A DNA stretch of 64,000 bases. Origin: Cristatella mucedo. Its lineage: Eukaryota; Bryozoa; Phylactolaemata; Cristatellidae. Shown here piece by piece: positions 23,700 to 34,864 of this stretch. The notes under the pieces were generated by a model. That model worked only from the letters and a program-made list of their open reading frames with translations, ran no database searches and was not told where the DNA came from. Position numbers and translations under genes: made by a program. Position 1 is the stretch's first letter. Each line of letters starts with the position of its first letter. The stretch is from NCBI GenBank assembly GCA_009760855.2, contig WPIO01000085.1:179501-243500 (forward strand), read 5' to 3'.

Positions 23700-24400
23700 T
23701 CTAAGCATTAGACCTCGAATTTCATAGGCCCGTGGCTATTGCCTCTCTTGCAGCTAGTTACAAAGTCTCCATTTAGAGATTTGGTTCTCTCAGGCTGAGG
23801 CTATGCAAACGACTTACTATTACTGTTACCGACAGCTTTGATGTAGTAGGAAACCGACTCTTGGACAGCTGTAGGCACTGGCTTGTTCACGCATGAATGT
23901 CCTCCCTCTCCATCATGTCGTGACTACCTGCGAGTGTCATGTATTGCATACTCAGATGGCTAGCGTTTATCGTTCCAGAATCTACTCGGGTGATCGAGCG
24001 TCTAGCAATGTGCCGCCATGATGTGGCTGGAGAGTTGACGAGACAATGGAGAAGTGCTGGATGGCAAAATTTAGGGTGGATTTGCCCAATCCTTCTCATT
24101 TATAAGGACAAACCAGTGGCTATACTTGTCGTGCTTCTGATCGGAAGCATCCTTCCGCAGAATTCAGTCTGCAGAGCTATAGTCACTATCCAATCTCTGG
24201 AGCTGGGAGATGCTGTAACAGACTGTGTGCTTCTTGAATCATGAGCTATTAGCTACTCTCTCAGTTTCTTTATGATTTGTAGGCTATTTATCTCACCCCT
24301 CTATTGCTGGTCACGTGCTACTCAAAATATGTTCACGTGATTATCGGTGCGGCTTCAGTCAGAACCAGCGACCTTGTGCCATCTGCTGTGCCATGCTGAT
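23700..24400. other. Intergenic, no gene recognised
   Basis: Unique AT-balanced sequence with weak LINE 3'-end resemblance at about 23770-23825 (ATTTAGAGATTTGGTTCTCTC). Nothing coding is supported. Confidence 0.4.
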
Positions 24401-25014
24401 TGATAGAGAGCCTGTGCACGTGGATGAGAAGTGGTACAATGTGGCGGTTGAGACAATCATGACAGAGAAGCTTAGCTGCCAAGTTTTGCACTAACTGTAG
24501 GCATCTTACTAAAGTGGCAGGAAGACCTGCAAATAGTTACTAACCTATAGGCTGGTTGCTACCAAGGCACGGAATAGCTGGCTATGGTATCTTTATCTGA
24601 GCAAATACAACTTTGCGAAATATTTAATAACTGAAACTAGGCAGACTTGACTGCAGAACTATATAGTCATCTAAGGCAAGTTCTCTTTAGAAGAGGAAAC
24701 CCTGATCACATGCCGAGACTACAAGAGATATTCCGGCCGAGCCCTTTTGGGGAGGAAATGGATATAACTTTCCAGTAACTGAGGGACACTGCACTTTCTA
24801 ACTATTATGGCTTTCTCTTCATCTAATTTGAGAAATTGTACTGCCGTCTAAATGCGAATGTCAGCAAAACGTGCTGCAAAAGGAGCTGATAGAGTTTGCG
24901 TTACAGGGAGGTGTAAACGCACAGGTATAGATAGCTCTGTGTAAAAATGAAAGCCTAGATTGTTCTTGGCGATATCAGAATTAGTGAGAACGTAAACTAT
25001 GGAAAGTAGCAAAC

Positions 25015-25150
25015 CTATAATTCATTCGTATAGTCCCCTAAGAGAATTAATCTCTATTCAAGTGCTTCACATATGCCGCTGGGCTCGAGCCACGACCTCG
25101 GTCATCGAATTCATTCACCTCGATCGTAAAGGCGAACACCTTAAAGCCAG
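25015..25150 (-). mobile_element. SINE-1 copy in LINE-A relic
   Basis: ATAATTCATTCGTATAGTCC, AATTAATCTCTATTCAAGTG and GGGCTCGAGCCACGACCTCG in SINE-1 minus order. Confidence 0.8.
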
Positions 25151-25309
25151 GGCACCCTAAACTAAGGCAGCTACCACAGGGGCCTGCGGTTGCTGCCTTG
25201 CTTTTAAGACTCATTGAATAACCGTTGGCAGCTGATATTTACTTTTGGAAATCTCCTACTGAGAGGACCTGAACCATTGTAGAACAGTGCGACAATCAAG
25301 TAAATGTCT

Positions 25310-25440
25310 GCCGATTTAGCAGATACTTTGTATAACGGCAGACGAGCCTTGGTGGTTATCGCCCCCTTGCATCGTATACCAGAGTTTTTCCTGCTGCAGG
25401 ACTAGAAATCCGCGACCCCCGAATCCTTGAGTGCGAGCGC
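25310..25440 (-). mobile_element. SINE-2 copy, diverged
   Basis: GATTTAGCAGATACTTTGTA, GGCAGACGAGCCTTGGTGGT, then TGCAGGACTAGAAATCCGCG follow the SINE-2 order. Confidence 0.6.
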
Positions 25441-25889
25441 CAGCCCTAAACCCCTGGGAAAGACGCCGGTACCAACTACTGCAGAGAGCGAGAGACGAGG
25501 AAAAGACAATTTTGTGGCCCCAGTTTCGCAAAGCCCGTGCCCTAGAGAATATAATACTCTCGAGTCAGTATTCCAAGACGGTAGTTATATACTCAAGGTC
25601 ATATACTCTCAGTGCTGACCGGGCCATTGACTTATTTGGAAAGTATGACAAATTACTTGCAAGGCTTGGCATTTTTATGGATGAGTTCAAGTGGTCACTG
25701 GCACAGCGTACTCGCTTTTGGGGTCTTTTACGTGAGCTGCAATAGGGAGACTGCACGAAAGATGCTTTAAGCTGCTCCCCTGGTCTAGTGTCGACTTCTT
25801 AATGAGTGGCCTGACAGTAATCTCATTGAAAGCACCTCGGGAACGACTTGAGGCCAAGTGCAAATTTACTACGTTAGTCACGCAAGGCA

Positions 25890-27590
25890 GCAGTAAATCT
25901 AAACAAATCAGAAGAACGCGGGGCTTGATAGAGCCGGTCTACTCGTTCGACGCGGAGGTGAACGTTGAGGCGAGGTTAGCAGAGGCAAAAAAGTGCTTGA
26001 AGAAAAAAGACGCCTTCTTTTCCATGATCCTGAAAGACCATAAAGTGCCTTGACACTATGAATATAAAGCCAACAATGCCTTTATGAACTTCCGGTGAAC
26101 ACTTCCAAAGTGCGGGAGAGCTTACCGTTCCGGACTGCTAAGTTCGAAGTGTCAGGGTAACTTGAAAAACTTCCTCGCTATTACATAAATTGAAGGCGGT
26201 CAAAAAGCCTGTGTGCGACATCGGAAGAAACTAGGTGAGTTGGCCGTTTCTCAGTTGGACCGAGCGATCTTGAAGGTTCAGCTCAAACTGTTATAAGGGT
26301 TATTGTGACCTTTGGAAAAACAGAAATGTCCGACTGTACCTCCGCCATTTACTTGGACCCGGTGAGCAACGGCTGGCGTTGGTCACTTACACGTAAAGCT
26401 AGCTTGTACCAGCGAAAAATCTCGGTTATGCGATCGGCATTGCCGCAGGCTAAGAGCTGTGCACGTGTATATTTATTATTATTACATTTTGAGCGCTCAA
26501 ATTGCAGCAAAGGAAGGTGGGAGCGCTTAGTAAGCCGCAGCGAGGACGGAGGAGGAGACGCGCTCTCGTCCGAAGAAAACCTGAAACTGAACCTGCGTCT
26601 GAGAGTGCAATTTGAAAAGTAACTATTGCGCATACGCCTAGCGGAAGCAAAAAGGAACTGTTTTGCATGGTCGCGTCTACGGACGCACCTTTTCCGGGTG
26701 TGGCACTATGGCGCCACCGGCGCGGGGCCGTTGCGAGACGGCTGCGTATTTGCCCTGCACGTATCGGCATTAAGGAGCGCTAGCGTGAGAGCCACGTCGA
26801 GAGTGAGCAATGACCTTCACCGGGGCGCATCGTGCGCCTAGCGAACGTGCGACTCGCTCAGCGCCGCGCCACGCAGCGCTAGTACTGGAGAGCTCACCGT
26901 TGCGACGCATTTGCGAGAGCGACCCATTTGAATTTAGTGGTCACGCTCAGGGTACGGCCGTATTTTTGTCACACAAAATAATTGCAAATCCCTGCGATTA
27001 TAGCCGTTGCGCTTGGCCACTGACTTTGAACTGGAAACTGTTTATGGAATTAGCCGCGACAAGCCAGGTCATCCGAGCACCCGGGACATTTAATTATGTA
27101 GCAGCGGATTTATTATTGCTTCTGACCTGGCCTGTATATCAACTAATACGTCCAGGTATATCTATACATGGAAACATGGATCCTGCTATGACCGCCATGC
27201 CAACTGGAGGGAAAACGTCATTCTTATGACTTTCAGGGCTTAGGGTTTAGCTTTCAGAGTTTATATATATTTTCCGTTTATCACTTATGGTTTAGGATTA
27301 ATGCATTAGGGTTTATGGCTTACATTTTACGATTTGCGGTTTTATGTCTACACCCGCAGCATACTATATACGACTTTCGGATATGGGATTAGTGCCAATT
27401 GCAGAGCTTGCAAAATTTTCTATGCTAATTGATGCCTTGCTGGCTATGTACACAGGGACCCGAGAACCCGGGAGGAGCCACCGGCTCAAGTTGTCTTTTC
27501 ATATAGCGGCCATGTTGGACGTCGCATGGAGCACGTTACACTATTAAACATCGCGCCGCTCAAAAATCCAAATTGTTGCGGCTGTTTCTT
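25890..27590. other. Intergenic, no firm gene; CpG-rich part at 26500-26930
   Basis: A short frame at 25802-26053 has KKDAFFSMILKDHK, weakly like the LKDHK motif of some retroelement polymerases, with no further support. 26500-26930 is CpG-rich and might be a promoter. 27235-27340 has degenerate TTTAGGG-like words. Confidence 0.4.
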
Positions 27591-27709
27591 AGTAGTAATA
27601 ATAGTAATAATAATATATTTGTATTGTGCACCCTCAGTGAACTTAATCTCTTTCTAGGCACTTCACATATATTTTAAAGGAAGTGTGGTCAACTGAATCG
27701 TAGTAATAA

Positions 27710-28030
27710 AAATAATAACAACGCACATGATAAAGCGCCCTCAGAGAACTCAATGTCTTTCTAGGTGCTTTACATTTGCTGCAAATGGAAACGCGATTGA
27801 ATGGTGAGTAATATCATGCTTGATGAACAACATGAATAAAAAAAATATAAATATAATTCATTTATATAGCGCCCCAAGAGAACTTAATCTCTATTCAGGC
27901 GCTTCACATATGCCTCGGGGCTCGAGCCCACGACCTCAGTCAGACTTTGGTCGGGGCGGGCACCTTAACCGCTAGACCAAACAGGGGTGACGTGCACAGG
28001 GTCAGCATACCAGTGTGGTTAGTGGAATCT
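27710..28030 (-). mobile_element. LINE-A 3' end with inserted SINE-1
   Basis: Minus orientation: ATAAAGCGCCCTCAGAG, TAGGTGCTTTACATTTGC, AACGCGATTGAATGGTGAG, then after the SINE (27848-27985) the LINE resumes with GGGGTGACGTGCACAGGGTC. A second degraded 3' end precedes it at about 27595-27680. Confidence 0.85.
27848..27985 (-). mobile_element. SINE-1 copy
   Basis: Nearly identical to the copies at 4625 and 34045: TATAGCGCCCCAAGAGAAC, CAGGCGCTTCACATATGCC, GGGGCTCGAGCCCACGACC, CACCTTAACCGCTAGACCAA. Confidence 0.92.
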
Positions 28031-29490
28031 CTTAATATCTTAAGTGGTCTCTAGTTCAAGATTAGCTGCCGAGTTTGAATAATGTAGCCTCGGCGGGCAT
28101 GCGCTCCGAGTTTTTTGGATCAGAGTAGGTTAATACACGCCTTGTATTTATTTCACTAGTAAGCACTCCAAAATGGGACACCGGGGACAACACCAACCGG
28201 TCTGTTGTGGGATGCCTAAGCTGCTTGGTTTACGTAGTATTTTATTTATTTATATGTATAGATTTACGTAGTATTTACGTTATATTTACGCTAGTTAATG
28301 CATTTTTATCGTTCACCAAATACCTTAAGATTCAAGTGCCGAACAGTAGCGTGAAGTACTAGATTCGATCTTCTGTGCCTAAACGATACAGTTTACCACA
28401 CTCTCCTCGCATCTGAAGCAAGAGCGACTAAGGAAAACTAAGAGCGACTGAAGCAGTTTCGTAGCCAACTCAGTTTAAGTTTATGTCTCAGATCTCAGAG
28501 GAAGACTACTAAAACTCGATCTCATTTCACCGATAAATGCGATCGGCGATGCTTACTGCGGTGGAGCATTCGGAGGCAGCCATTTTGGATTTTTCTGTCT
28601 CCACGCTGCCCAAGGCGATATCCGTTGCGAACGTGGAAGATCGAACACGGTTACGCCCGAGCCAGATTCAGATCCAGAGCTCAGGAACACGCACGAGCAC
28701 CACCTGCCTACCAGCGGCTCAGGCAGATTCGTGCTCTGAGCAGCCGGCCAGCCGAGCCGTAGCTCGGCGGCAAGGTGCACGCTCGCTCCCGAGCCAGCTG
28801 GTGGGATTCGAGTGCTGCTGCAATGGGCGACTCCCATTGGTTGCAGCAAGCTGAAAGGCCAAGGCCGCCAAAGGTCTGCTGCTGCGGAGGTTATAGTTGC
28901 TGTCTCTCGGTACTCGAGATTCGTCCTTTGCATGCATGTGCGTGCTGACACTGTGCTTGATATCGTGCGCAATATTTAATCGTGGTTGACACTGAGTACG
29001 TGTAGGGATGGGCTCTCGCGGGTGCAACGACGGCGGCGGCGGCGAGACGAAGCTTATAGAATGACGCCCCCACAGGCGTGCGACGGCAGCGATGGCGGCG
29101 ACTGTATTACACGTTGGCGACTCAAGCGGGCGAGCGTACGCCCGCCCACGTGATGTGGCCGTCGAGATGGCGGCTCCTGAGCGGGAAGAGAAGCGAGAAG
29201 CTAGCGAGAGAGAAAGTGAGTTGGGGGAGAGTGAGATGGCGTCCCATAGTATGGCGGCGTCCGCACAGGCCGGCGGGCAAGCAGAAAGTAGATTGCTGCA
29301 GGATTAGCGATTTGCAGGATTGGCGGGTTTAGTGATTAGCAGGATTAGCGGGTCACACGATCGCAGCTGACCAGTTACAATTAAATTGGGCTTAGTCAGC
29401 CGATACTGTCCCTAATGAGGTGGTACGCAGCCAGCATCCGTTAATTGGGCGGAGTGGTGCGAGTTGTACGGCTGGAGTGGAACCACGTGG
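28030..29490. other. No firm gene; CpG-rich, promoter-like stretch at about 28530-29300
   Basis: 28530-29300 is GC- and CpG-rich with several ATGGCGGC words near 29091, resembling the 5' end of a housekeeping gene. The frame from ATG 29092 is open for 71 codons but matches no family known to me. A LINE-A-like 3' snippet lies at about 28910-28995. Confidence 0.35.
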
Positions 29491-29499
29491 CGGTGTGGC

Positions 29500-29650
29500 C
29501 ACGCCGACACAGGCATGCTACCTCTAATCGCAGTATGCATGTTGACACTGTGCATGCCACCACTAACAATTGTAAAGTGCCTAGAAATAGATTAAGTGCT
29601 CCGAGAGTGCTATGCACGTGCATTATTATTGCTACTATTATTATTAGATA
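29500..29650 (+). mobile_element. LINE-A 3' end, short copy
   Basis: TGCATGTTGACACTGTGCAT, then TAAAGTGCCTAGAAATAG and a TATTATTATTA tail, in plus orientation. Confidence 0.75.
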
Positions 29651-29659
29651 CATTAGGCA

Positions 29660-31225
29660 TCTGAATAAGATACCCTTTAATTTCTTCACTCAAAACACTT
29701 GGAAGACTTAAGTAGAGTTTCAGCAGAAGGAGGACCGGTGTCGGTGGCTCGCTGTATCCTTTATACAACAAAGATTCTGTTACTAATTAAAACTCGGTTA
29801 TTTTGGCTGGATAATGAGTAAATGTCAAAATTAACTTGGCGCATCAAAGATTATCTCGAAGGGAATATTTTTATGGATGTTTTTTAACACTACCTAAATT
29901 GCATCCGATCAAGGCAAGAAGGCATTCCAGGAAGCCATTCCAGGAAGCCGCTTGGGCTATGGGAGTGAGCTGTAGACAGGCAAGTCGCAAGCTTTGTCCC
30001 CCACTTAGATTGCAGACTAGCGGCAGACGGAGATACCTACCGGCACGTATAAAAATCTACAAGTATATTTAGGAATATGTGCCTGCACATGATTTTCTGC
30101 GGTTGCAGGAATAAGTGGTCTTTAAACAGGAAAAAGTATACAGCAATACTAGCCAAAAGCATAGGATTCGGCTATCCACGTCAAAATATCTTCCGTTTAA
30201 TTATTTTTTGTTTTTTCCCATTAAAGATTTTTGAATGAACTAATAGGTACGTTGTTTGGACAAGAGAGTCCGCCGTAAGACGCATATATTGTGGACGCGT
30301 TTGCACCCTCGGTAGGGAACTGTTGAGAGTTATGCAGTTCCATAATACATCGATGGATCTCTAAGAAGCCTTCTGAACTTTATTACTCACAGTTACATAT
30401 ATATATATATATATATATAGTTTTTCAAAGATCCTTTGTCACTTGAAATTAACGTTTGATCGGAAGATCAGCTACTATAAGTCCACCGACTCAAGACCCC
30501 CGTCAGCTAAACATAGAGTGCTTAGCGACAGTTCAATTAAACAGTCCCAGCTGCTGATGACGTAATGGTAACCAGTTCCTTAGAAACGAGTCATTTCTTC
30601 CTCAGTTGACCTATCAGTAATGCTGTTCTCCATTGACCCTGTTGAAATAGTATTCTCAATGAGAACTACTACCATTTAGGTTCTGTACTTCGAGCCCCCA
30701 ACCCCCCCCCCCATCTATCGCCATCCTAATGGGCTGTGCGTTTTCGAAGAGCTTTGTAAATAATTGTAGCTGCTACATCTTTGAGAAAAATTCTTCTGTC
30801 AGCGCTTAGCTCACAATGAATGGCCAGGGAGTCGACCTACTCGGCTTCATCTGAATTCTGCCTCACTCTCGGAATTGTCTGCTCACTTTCGGAAAAAGCT
30901 GCGCCTCGCTGTAACTTCGCCGACCGAAGCTGGAGGTAGCTGCTCTCGCTGCCGCTCACCGATTCGTTTCGCATTGAGGGGTAGCGACGGCATTTTTAGA
31001 CAAGATGATGATAATAATAATAATAATAATAATAAGACATTGTATTGCGCACTCAGAGAAGCAGCTCAGTGTAGCTTTAGCTCTGGCAAGCAAGCGCACA
31101 ATGGACAATGGTCATACGAACCCGGCGATTGCTGTAAGGAATAAGTGCGTTTTCGTGACGTCACATCCAGGGATTGAGTATTGGGCTGTGGGAGCATATA
31201 CAAACTAAAGGCTGGTCCCTACAGC
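29660..31225. other. Intergenic, no gene recognised
   Basis: AT-rich unique sequence with an (AT)n stretch near 30396-30420, a poly-C run near 30704 and (AAT)n at 31013-31035. Confidence 0.45.
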
Positions 31226-31233
31226 ATCTAGTG

Positions 31234-31433
31234 CAGCGGTTCTCAACCTCTGGGTCGTGACCCCTTTGGGGGTCGAATGACCCTTTCACAGGGGTCGCCT
31301 AAGACCATCGGAAAACACGCATTTCCAAATTTTGCACACAATAATTTTATGGTTAGGGGTCGCCACACCATGAGGAACTATAAGGAACTATATACTTAAA
31401 GGGTCGCGGCCTTAGCAAGATTGAGAACCACTG
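31234..31433. mobile_element. SPIN-like non-autonomous hAT element (MITE)
   Basis: A 200 bp element with hAT terminal inverted repeats: it begins CAGCGGTTCTCAACCTCTGG and ends TTGAGAACCACTG. Internal words GTCGTGACCCCTTTGGGGGT, TTTCACAGGGGTCGCCTAAG and ATCGGAAAACACGCATTTCC match what I remember of the SPIN (Space Invaders) non-autonomous family of hAT transposons. Perfect 8 bp duplications ATCTAGTG flank it (31226-31233 and 31434-31441), the size expected for hAT. The intact flanks suggest a fairly recent insertion. No transposase is nearby, so it would be moved by another copy. Confidence 0.9.
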
Positions 31434-31439
31434 ATCTAG

Positions 31440-31570
31440 TGAGTCTTTACGATTCGTCCTTCGTACGCATGTTCGTGCTCACACTGTGCCTGCTGCTTGC
31501 AGATGTTACCACCAACCGTTCGGTAATGTTTTCTAAACAGCATCTGTAAAGCGCCTAGACAGATGCAGCC
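31440..31570 (+). mobile_element. LINE-A-like 3' end snippet
   Basis: GTTCGTGCTCACACTGTGCC, then TGTAAAGCGCCTAGACAGAT, plus orientation. The SPIN-like element sits directly upstream of it. Confidence 0.55.
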
Positions 31571-31814
31571 GACAAAGCACCAGCAGACGAAGCCCTCGGA
31601 CAGCGAGCCGTCGAAGCAGGCGACGAGACGAGTTCGCTGGACTGGTCATCTTCTCTCTGTATTTCGAAGCGGTAACTTGGCTGAGTCCGCACGCCTTGGA
31701 GTCGTCGTGGTCACGACTTACGCGCGAGACACCATTGTCAGAGTGCTACCTCCTGAGAGTGTGTCTCCAAAGCACCAAGTCTGCGACGGACGATTTCCGG
31801 TGGCCATATTGACT

Positions 31815-32902
31815 ATGTCCCCTGGCTCGGATCGCGAATGGTGGCGATGCAGCAACCGCTGCAGCTGGATCGGATTTTTGATGGTCGCGACCGTAGCGAC
31901 AGCTGCCGTTTTCTATTTCGCTCGGACCCCAACACTACGATGCATTAGTCAGCCGTCTGCAAGAGTACCGCTTTCCGTCGGGACGGATCGAGCGACGAGC
32001 GTTCGACCCGGCCCTGCCGCCACGCCCCGCTCGAGCCTCACAGTTGTAACCGCTTACTTCAATCTCGGCGACATTCAAAAGGCGCCAAGAGCAATTGGAG
32101 AGGCACAGGCGTGTACATGAACTGGATGCAGGCCTACTCGGCCAATCCCGTCGTCGCTTTCTTCGGTGACGCTCGAGCGGCAGCAGCGTTTGACGACCTG
32201 AGGTCGGGCTTGCCGACAAAAGCCATCGTAGTTAACAGGAGTTAGCTGTGGATTTTCTCGCTGCAGGCCAGGATTCAGGAGGTGTTCGACAATCCGAATT
32301 ATCCCAAAAACTATCCCAAGTTCACTAGCGCAGCTTACGCGTGCGCCATGCACGCTAAGTACGAATTAATGGAAGAAGCTGTGAGCGAGAACCATTTCCA
32401 CTCTGAGATCTCTGCTTGGGCTGACTTGGGCCTGTTCCGCCTCGTGAATGTATCGGCGCCGAGTCCAAAGTTCCTCCTGCAGGTGCCACGCTGCTACATA
32501 CCCTACACGGTCGCCTTCACCGAAATATACGGCATGACCAGTCGTTCGGAGGATGCTGTTATGCGGACCGGCATCGATTGGGTGGGAGGCGGCTTCTTCC
32601 TCTCCGACGGCCAAACCATGCTCTCATTCTGTGCCAGTTACAGGAGGCAGGTTCTGCACCTGCTGGACCGAGGTTTGGCCAACCACGACCAAAGCGTGAT
32701 CTTGACCTTGTACCTGCCTCTCGCCAGTTGGCCGCCCGCTGTCACACTGCAAGCATTCATTCCCGACGGCACGCTCGACCCATGGTTTTACCTGCCCCTC
32801 CTTCTGAGGAGAGAGTATCTCGACGCTGGGCAGGCAGCGGACGCTGGAGCGAGCCGACGCGGCACGAGCACTCGATGCTCTTTCAAACTGATATCCTAGC
32901 AT
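31815..32902 (+). pseudogene. Second HtrL/YibB-family copy, frameshifted and stopped
   Basis: From ATG 31815 it reads a membrane anchor (GFLMVATVATAAVFYF), then LTVVTAYFNLGD. A frame change at about 32080-32095 is needed to reach the continuing RGTGVYMNWMQAYSANPVVAFF. A TAG at 32243-32245 falls where the other copy has the TLWSFSLK segment. From 32246 the frame is open to TAG 32897-32899 and keeps AAYACAMHAKYELMEE, SAWADLGLFRL, WVGGGFFLSDGQTM, NHDQSVILTLY and LDPWFYLPLLLRREYL. Relative to the intact gene it also lacks about two codons near the stop. Two independent breaks make a pseudogene likely, unless the assembly has errors. Confidence 0.82.
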
Positions 32903-34040
32903 CCGTGCGAAGTTTATCGATTGACCCTCTCGGGGTCAGATGTGAGCGCTGCACAGTGACTGCAGCCACGACAAATGCCCGGCGTGCCTATCCGAAGCTT
33001 GGGTGCGACATCGGTAGAAACGAGGCTTCATGCCGATTCAAGATCAAAAGCGAGAAACTTGCGAGACTCAACGTTTAGTGCACATCTATGCGGCTGCCGG
33101 AAGTTCCTTCGTACTCAGTCTGAACGTGCACCGACTGAAGCGCTGGGGTGCACTCTGTGCCGCTTTTAGCCCTCCGCGCTAGCAGATGTGCGGTTTGTGT
33201 TTCTATGCATGCATGATTCGATCGTTGACGCTGGGCTCGCTGGTGCACTGCCAGTGCAGGCAGACCGGCAAGTGCCCTAAACCACCCCCCCCCCAGGGTC
33301 AAACGGCTGGTAGCTGTGGTCTACGGACAGGCCGGTGGTCAGCTGTGGTCTGACAGCTGTGGTTTATCCACAGGCCGGCTTTGTCCTCCGGCCAACACAC
33401 GGGATGAGTTGTCGTTGGGAGGGAGTGGGGGGAGGAGAGAACGCCAACCGGGAAGAGGGGGAGTCGAGTGGGAGAAGTGGCCGAAGGGAGCCATGCGCTC
33501 TTCGGCTCCGTGCGTCGTAATAAACTGTCGGTGTTGGGCATCGGCTGGCTCTCTGCTGTGCGAATCGAACGACAAGATACTCCCTGCGAAGCGGCCACCC
33601 ATCTCAAGGTCAACTTAGCAAGTATTATTAATTACCATTCATTTAATAATCAATACTAACGATTAATTCCGATCGTTGTATTATTAATAGATTATTCGTG
33701 TTAATAAATTCTTGCTGTGGAGAGAAACCCTTCCTATGGTTTCTCGCATCCGAAGCATTCCGATTCCACGCGGGCCGATTCCGACGAATCCCCTGCGGGC
33801 GGCGCTTGAGCCGAGGAAGCGCTTGGGCGTGCGCCTGGTGAGCGGCGAGCAGTCCCGCAGGGTGACCCACACCTCGACTTTGTGCTGAGGATAATTTCAA
33901 ATCACGGCAGAAAACCTAAACTGGTTTTTCGACAAGCATTTAGAAATCTCTAGAATGAGTTTATGCAGCTCAGCGAAAAATCAAAATTTACCAGGTTGGA
34001 GTGTCGGCTGGAGATCGGGTGATTACGTTTATCCTTAACA
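32903..34040. other. Intergenic, no gene recognised
   Basis: GC-moderate unique sequence; short GGTCAGCTGTGGTCTACGG-type duplications near 33310-33375. Open frames overlap on both strands without family matches. Confidence 0.4.
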
Positions 34041-34044
34041 CGTT

Positions 34045-34190
34045 AATATAATTCATTTATTTGTATAGCGTCCCAAGAGAACTAAATCTCTATTCTGGTG
34101 CTTCACATATGCCTCGGGGCTCGAGCCCACGACCCCAGCCAGACGTTAGTCGGGGCGAGCACCTTAACCGCTGGACCAACCCAGCTCGGC
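34045..34190 (-). mobile_element. SINE-1 copy
   Basis: TAATTCATTTATTTGTATAG, AACTAAATCTCTATTCTGG, CCTCGGGGCTCGAGCCCACG and CACCTTAACCGCTGGACCAA. Confidence 0.9.
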
Positions 34191-34432
34191 GTTGAATATG
34201 ATATCTACAACAGGCCACCTCGAAACGAAAGAAATCCTGCTCGAAAAGCTGCTTTTTTATTGCATATGACCGCCCACTCTTCGACAATTGCACTTAAAAA
34301 ATTTCACTTGCATTGGCACGGCCGTTCTCGTGCAATGCGCTGCAATCGACTGCAGTAGCCCGGGCCAGTACCGCAATCCGAAGAGTATACCTAAAAATCC
34401 AGCTGCTGCCTGCGCCGAGAGGAGCCTACGTA

Positions 34433-34859
34433 GCTGCATCCGGTGTGAGCTGCATCCGGTGTGAGCTGCATCCGGTGTGAGCTGCATCCGGTGTGAGCTG
34501 CATCCGGTGTGAGCTGCATCCGGTGTGAGCTGCATCCGGTGTGAGCTGCATCCGGTGTGAGCTGCATCCGGTGTGAGCTGCATCCGGTGTGAGCTGCATC
34601 CGGTGTGAGCTGCATCCGGTGTGAGCTGCATCCGGTGTGAGCTGCATCCGGTGTGAGCTGCATCCGGTGTGAGCTGCATCCGGTGTGTGCTGCATCCGGT
34701 GTGTGCTGCATCCGGTGTGAGCTGCATCCGGTGTGAGCTGCATCCGGTGTGTGCTGCATCCGGTGTGAGCTGCATCCGGTGTGAGCTGCATCCGGTGTGA
34801 GCTGCATCCGGTGTGAGCTGCACCCGGTGTGAGCTGCACCCGGTGTGAGCTGCATCCGG
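34433..34859. repeat. 16 bp minisatellite, about 27 copies
   Basis: Unit GCTGCATCCGGTGTGA, almost perfect, with a GTGTGT variant in three units and a CACCCGG variant near the right end. Because 16 is not a multiple of 3, all three minus frames are open and encode the same 16-residue pattern (such as CSSHRMQLTPDAAHTG). Confidence 0.97.
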
Positions 34860-34864
34860 CGCAA

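Larger units (their letters stand above)
24420..25880 (-). pseudogene. Degraded LINE-A copy broken by SINEs
   Basis: Minus-strand pieces appear in LINE order: a GAGAAGTGGTACAATGTGGC piece at about 24427, an AGGCAGACTTGACTGC piece at 24640, an AAATGAAAGCCTAGATTGTT piece at 24945, a CTACTGAGAGGACCTGAACC piece at 25255 and a PLIKKSTLDQGSSLK segment at about 25740-25880. A SINE-1 and a SINE-2 interrupt it. Confidence 0.7.
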
